Positions 6,650 to 7,536 of a DNA stretch of 7,536 nucleotides are shown here, piece by piece; position 1 is the stretch's first letter, and each line of letters opens with the position of its first letter. The notes under the pieces were generated by a model that saw only the letters and a program-made list of their open reading frames with translations, was not told where the DNA came from and ran no database searches. The position numbers and the translations under genes were made by a program. The DNA is from Moraxellaceae bacterium (GTDB lineage: Bacteria; Pseudomonadota; Gammaproteobacteria; Pseudomonadales; UBA3067), in the NCBI GenBank assembly GCA_002401525.1, contig NVTH01000033.1, positions 13,264 through 20,799 of the forward strand, in the 5' to 3' direction.

Positions 6650-7024
6650 ATGAGCAATACGATTACTCCTCCCCCCTTATTAACCACCGTGCAGGAAGCT
6701 CTCGACGAATTGAAAGCGGTCGACATTACCGTCATCGACGTAAGCTCGATTACCAGCGCCATGGATTACATGGTCATCGCCTCTGGGTCATCAGGCCGAC
6801 ACGCCAAATCCATCGCAGAAAATGTCATTGAGCAAGCCAAAAAGGCCGGCACCTGTCCAATTGGAGTCGAAGGCATGGTTCAACCAGAATGGGTCTTAGT
6901 GGACCTAGGGGATATCGTGGTTCACGTCATGCAAGCCGAAACACGCCGTTTCTATGATTTAGAAAGCTTGTGGCAAACCGGTCCCGACCAAAACAAAGAT
7001 GAAGATGAAGAAGACCAAAACTAA
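6650..7024 (+). CDS. rsfS: Ribosomal silencing factor RsfS
   Basis: Binds ribosomal protein uL14 on the large subunit and blocks joining to the small subunit, lowering translation in starvation. The 124-residue protein has the family pattern: DVSSITSAMDYMVIASG at 30-46, then SGRHAKSIAENV, and the hallmark EGMVQPEWVLVDLGDIVVHVM at 74-94, followed by RRFYDLESLW. After the core comes a short acidic tail (about 112-124, rich in Asp/Glu/Gln/Asn). The ribosome site is weak: AGG lies only one base from the ATG and CAGGG is 12 nt away, so translation may be coupled to nadD. nadD next door is the usual partner gene. Confidence 0.95.
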   Translation: MSNTITPPPLLTTVQEALDELKAVDITVIDVSSITSAMDYMVIASGSSGRHAKSIAENVIEQAKKAGTCPIGVEGMVQPEWVLVDLGDIVVHVMQAETRRFYDLESLWQTGPDQNKDEDEEDQN

Positions 7025-7025
7025 A

Positions 7026-7052
7026 CGGCTCACCACTGGGCCGCTCCATTTT
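7026..7052 (+). terminator. Hairpin directly after rsfS, weak terminator candidate
   Basis: CGGCTC (7026-7031) pairs with GGGCCG (7038-7043), one G-U included, around the 6-nt loop ACCACT. A TTTT at 7049-7052 follows after five bases. The T-run is short and displaced, so it may attenuate or mark RNA processing rather than stop transcription fully. Confidence 0.35.
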
Positions 7053-7137
7053 GGGCAAGTCAAATTATAAGCGCCTGCACATAAAACCCTGGGCACTAGC
7101 CGAACGAAGAACACTAAGCGACAGCCTAACCCGACCC

Positions 7138-7143
7138 AAAGGG
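7138..7143 (+). promoter_or_regulatory. Ribosome binding site of rlmH
   Basis: AAAGGG lies 5 nt before the ATG at 7149, good spacing for a Shine-Dalgarno site, and fixes the start of the partial rlmH gene. Confidence 0.65.
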
Positions 7144-7148
7144 CGTTT

Positions 7149-7536
7149 ATGCGAATAAATTTAATCAGTGCCGCCAATAGAATGCCTGAGTGGGTCGAAA
7201 GCGCAGTGAAAGAGTACCGGCAACGTTTAGGCAGGGACATTCAATTGCAGATTATTGATATCCCGCTAAACAAACGCGGTAAAAATGCTGACATTAAGAA
7301 ATTCATGGAAAAGGAAGGCCAGCTAATGCTGCGCGCGGCAAAATCCAGCGATTACCTAATCGCCTTAGACGTAGAAGGCAGTCGCTTATCCACCGAAAAA
7401 ATGGCTCAGAAGTTTAACGAATTTCTCCACCAAGGGGTTAATATCGCTCTTTTGATGGGGGGACCCGAAGGTTTATCAGAGCAATGTAAACAAGCCTGCC
7501 AAAGCCGTTGGTCTCTCTCGGATTTAACGTTGCCTC
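7149..7536 (+). CDS. rlmH: 23S rRNA (pseudouridine-1915-N3)-methyltransferase, 3' end missing
   Basis: SPOUT-type methyltransferase that methylates N3 of pseudouridine 1915 in helix 69 of 23S rRNA on assembled 70S ribosomes, using S-adenosylmethionine. The frame is open from ATG 7149 to the right edge (129 codons); full proteins have about 155, so roughly 26 C-terminal residues are missing, including the end of the knot and the C-terminal HPYHR-type motif. Matches to the family: MRINLISAANRMPEWVE at the N terminus, PLNKRGKNADIKK at 39-51, ALDVEGSRLS at 72-81, LLMGGPEGL at 101-109 (cofactor-binding loop) and WSLSDLTLP at 121-129. The gap of about 124 bp from rsfS is larger than common for this pair. 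Confidence 0.93.
   Translation, partial: MRINLISAANRMPEWVESAVKEYRQRLGRDIQLQIIDIPLNKRGKNADIKKFMEKEGQLMLRAAKSSDYLIALDVEGSRLSTEKMAQKFNEFLHQGVNIALLMGGPEGLSEQCKQACQSRWSLSDLTLP

Noticed and set aside
6959..7240. Minus-strand frame across the rsfS-rlmH gap
   Set aside because: Overlaps the ends of two well-supported genes on the opposite strand and has no recognisable domain.

Overview
The window reads as chromosomal DNA of a free-living gammaproteobacterium of moderate GC content. The right half carries proA-nadD-rsfS-rlmH in one direction, a gene order known from Pseudomonas and from marine Cellvibrionales/Oceanospirillales-type genomes. The protein sequences fit that group, but nothing here fixes the genus. 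There is no sign of phage, IS element, integron, CRISPR array, tRNA or rRNA.

Layout, left to right. (1) A minus-strand gene for a secreted or membrane-anchored endonuclease/exonuclease/phosphatase (EEP) family protein runs off the left edge; it lacks an ATG near its N terminus and opens in a 12-bp tandem repeat. (2) A gene-free stretch of about 575 bp follows. It holds a strong long-stem three-way-junction inverted repeat (779-855), candidate promoters on both sides of that element, a 19-bp direct repeat (1131-1183) and a leader hairpin (1215-1250). (3) A plus-strand cardiolipin synthase (cls) has both HKD motifs and an unusual acidic Ser/Asp linker between them. (4) Converging on cls is a minus-strand protein with an alpha/beta-hydrolase fold and, as I read it, a C-terminal PilZ (cyclic-di-GMP-binding) domain. 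(5) A gene-free stretch of about 510 bp contains a 9-bp perfect inverted repeat and a candidate -10 box. (6) The plus-strand cluster proA, nadD, rsfS and the start of rlmH runs off the right edge.

How the genes relate: proA (proline synthesis) and nadD (NAD synthesis) are 19 bp apart and nadD-rsfS 17 bp apart, so they are probably co-transcribed. rsfS and rlmH both act on the large ribosomal subunit (subunit-joining silencer and 23S rRNA methyltransferase), but here they are separated by about 124 bp with a hairpin just after rsfS. cls acts on membrane phospholipid. The hydrolase-PilZ protein may be a second-messenger-controlled esterase or lipase-like enzyme; its link to cls is positional only.

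The most interesting items are the hydrolase-PilZ fusion and the 779-855 three-way-junction element. The metabolic and ribosome genes are ordinary. I did not find evidence for a complete undescribed multi-gene system.
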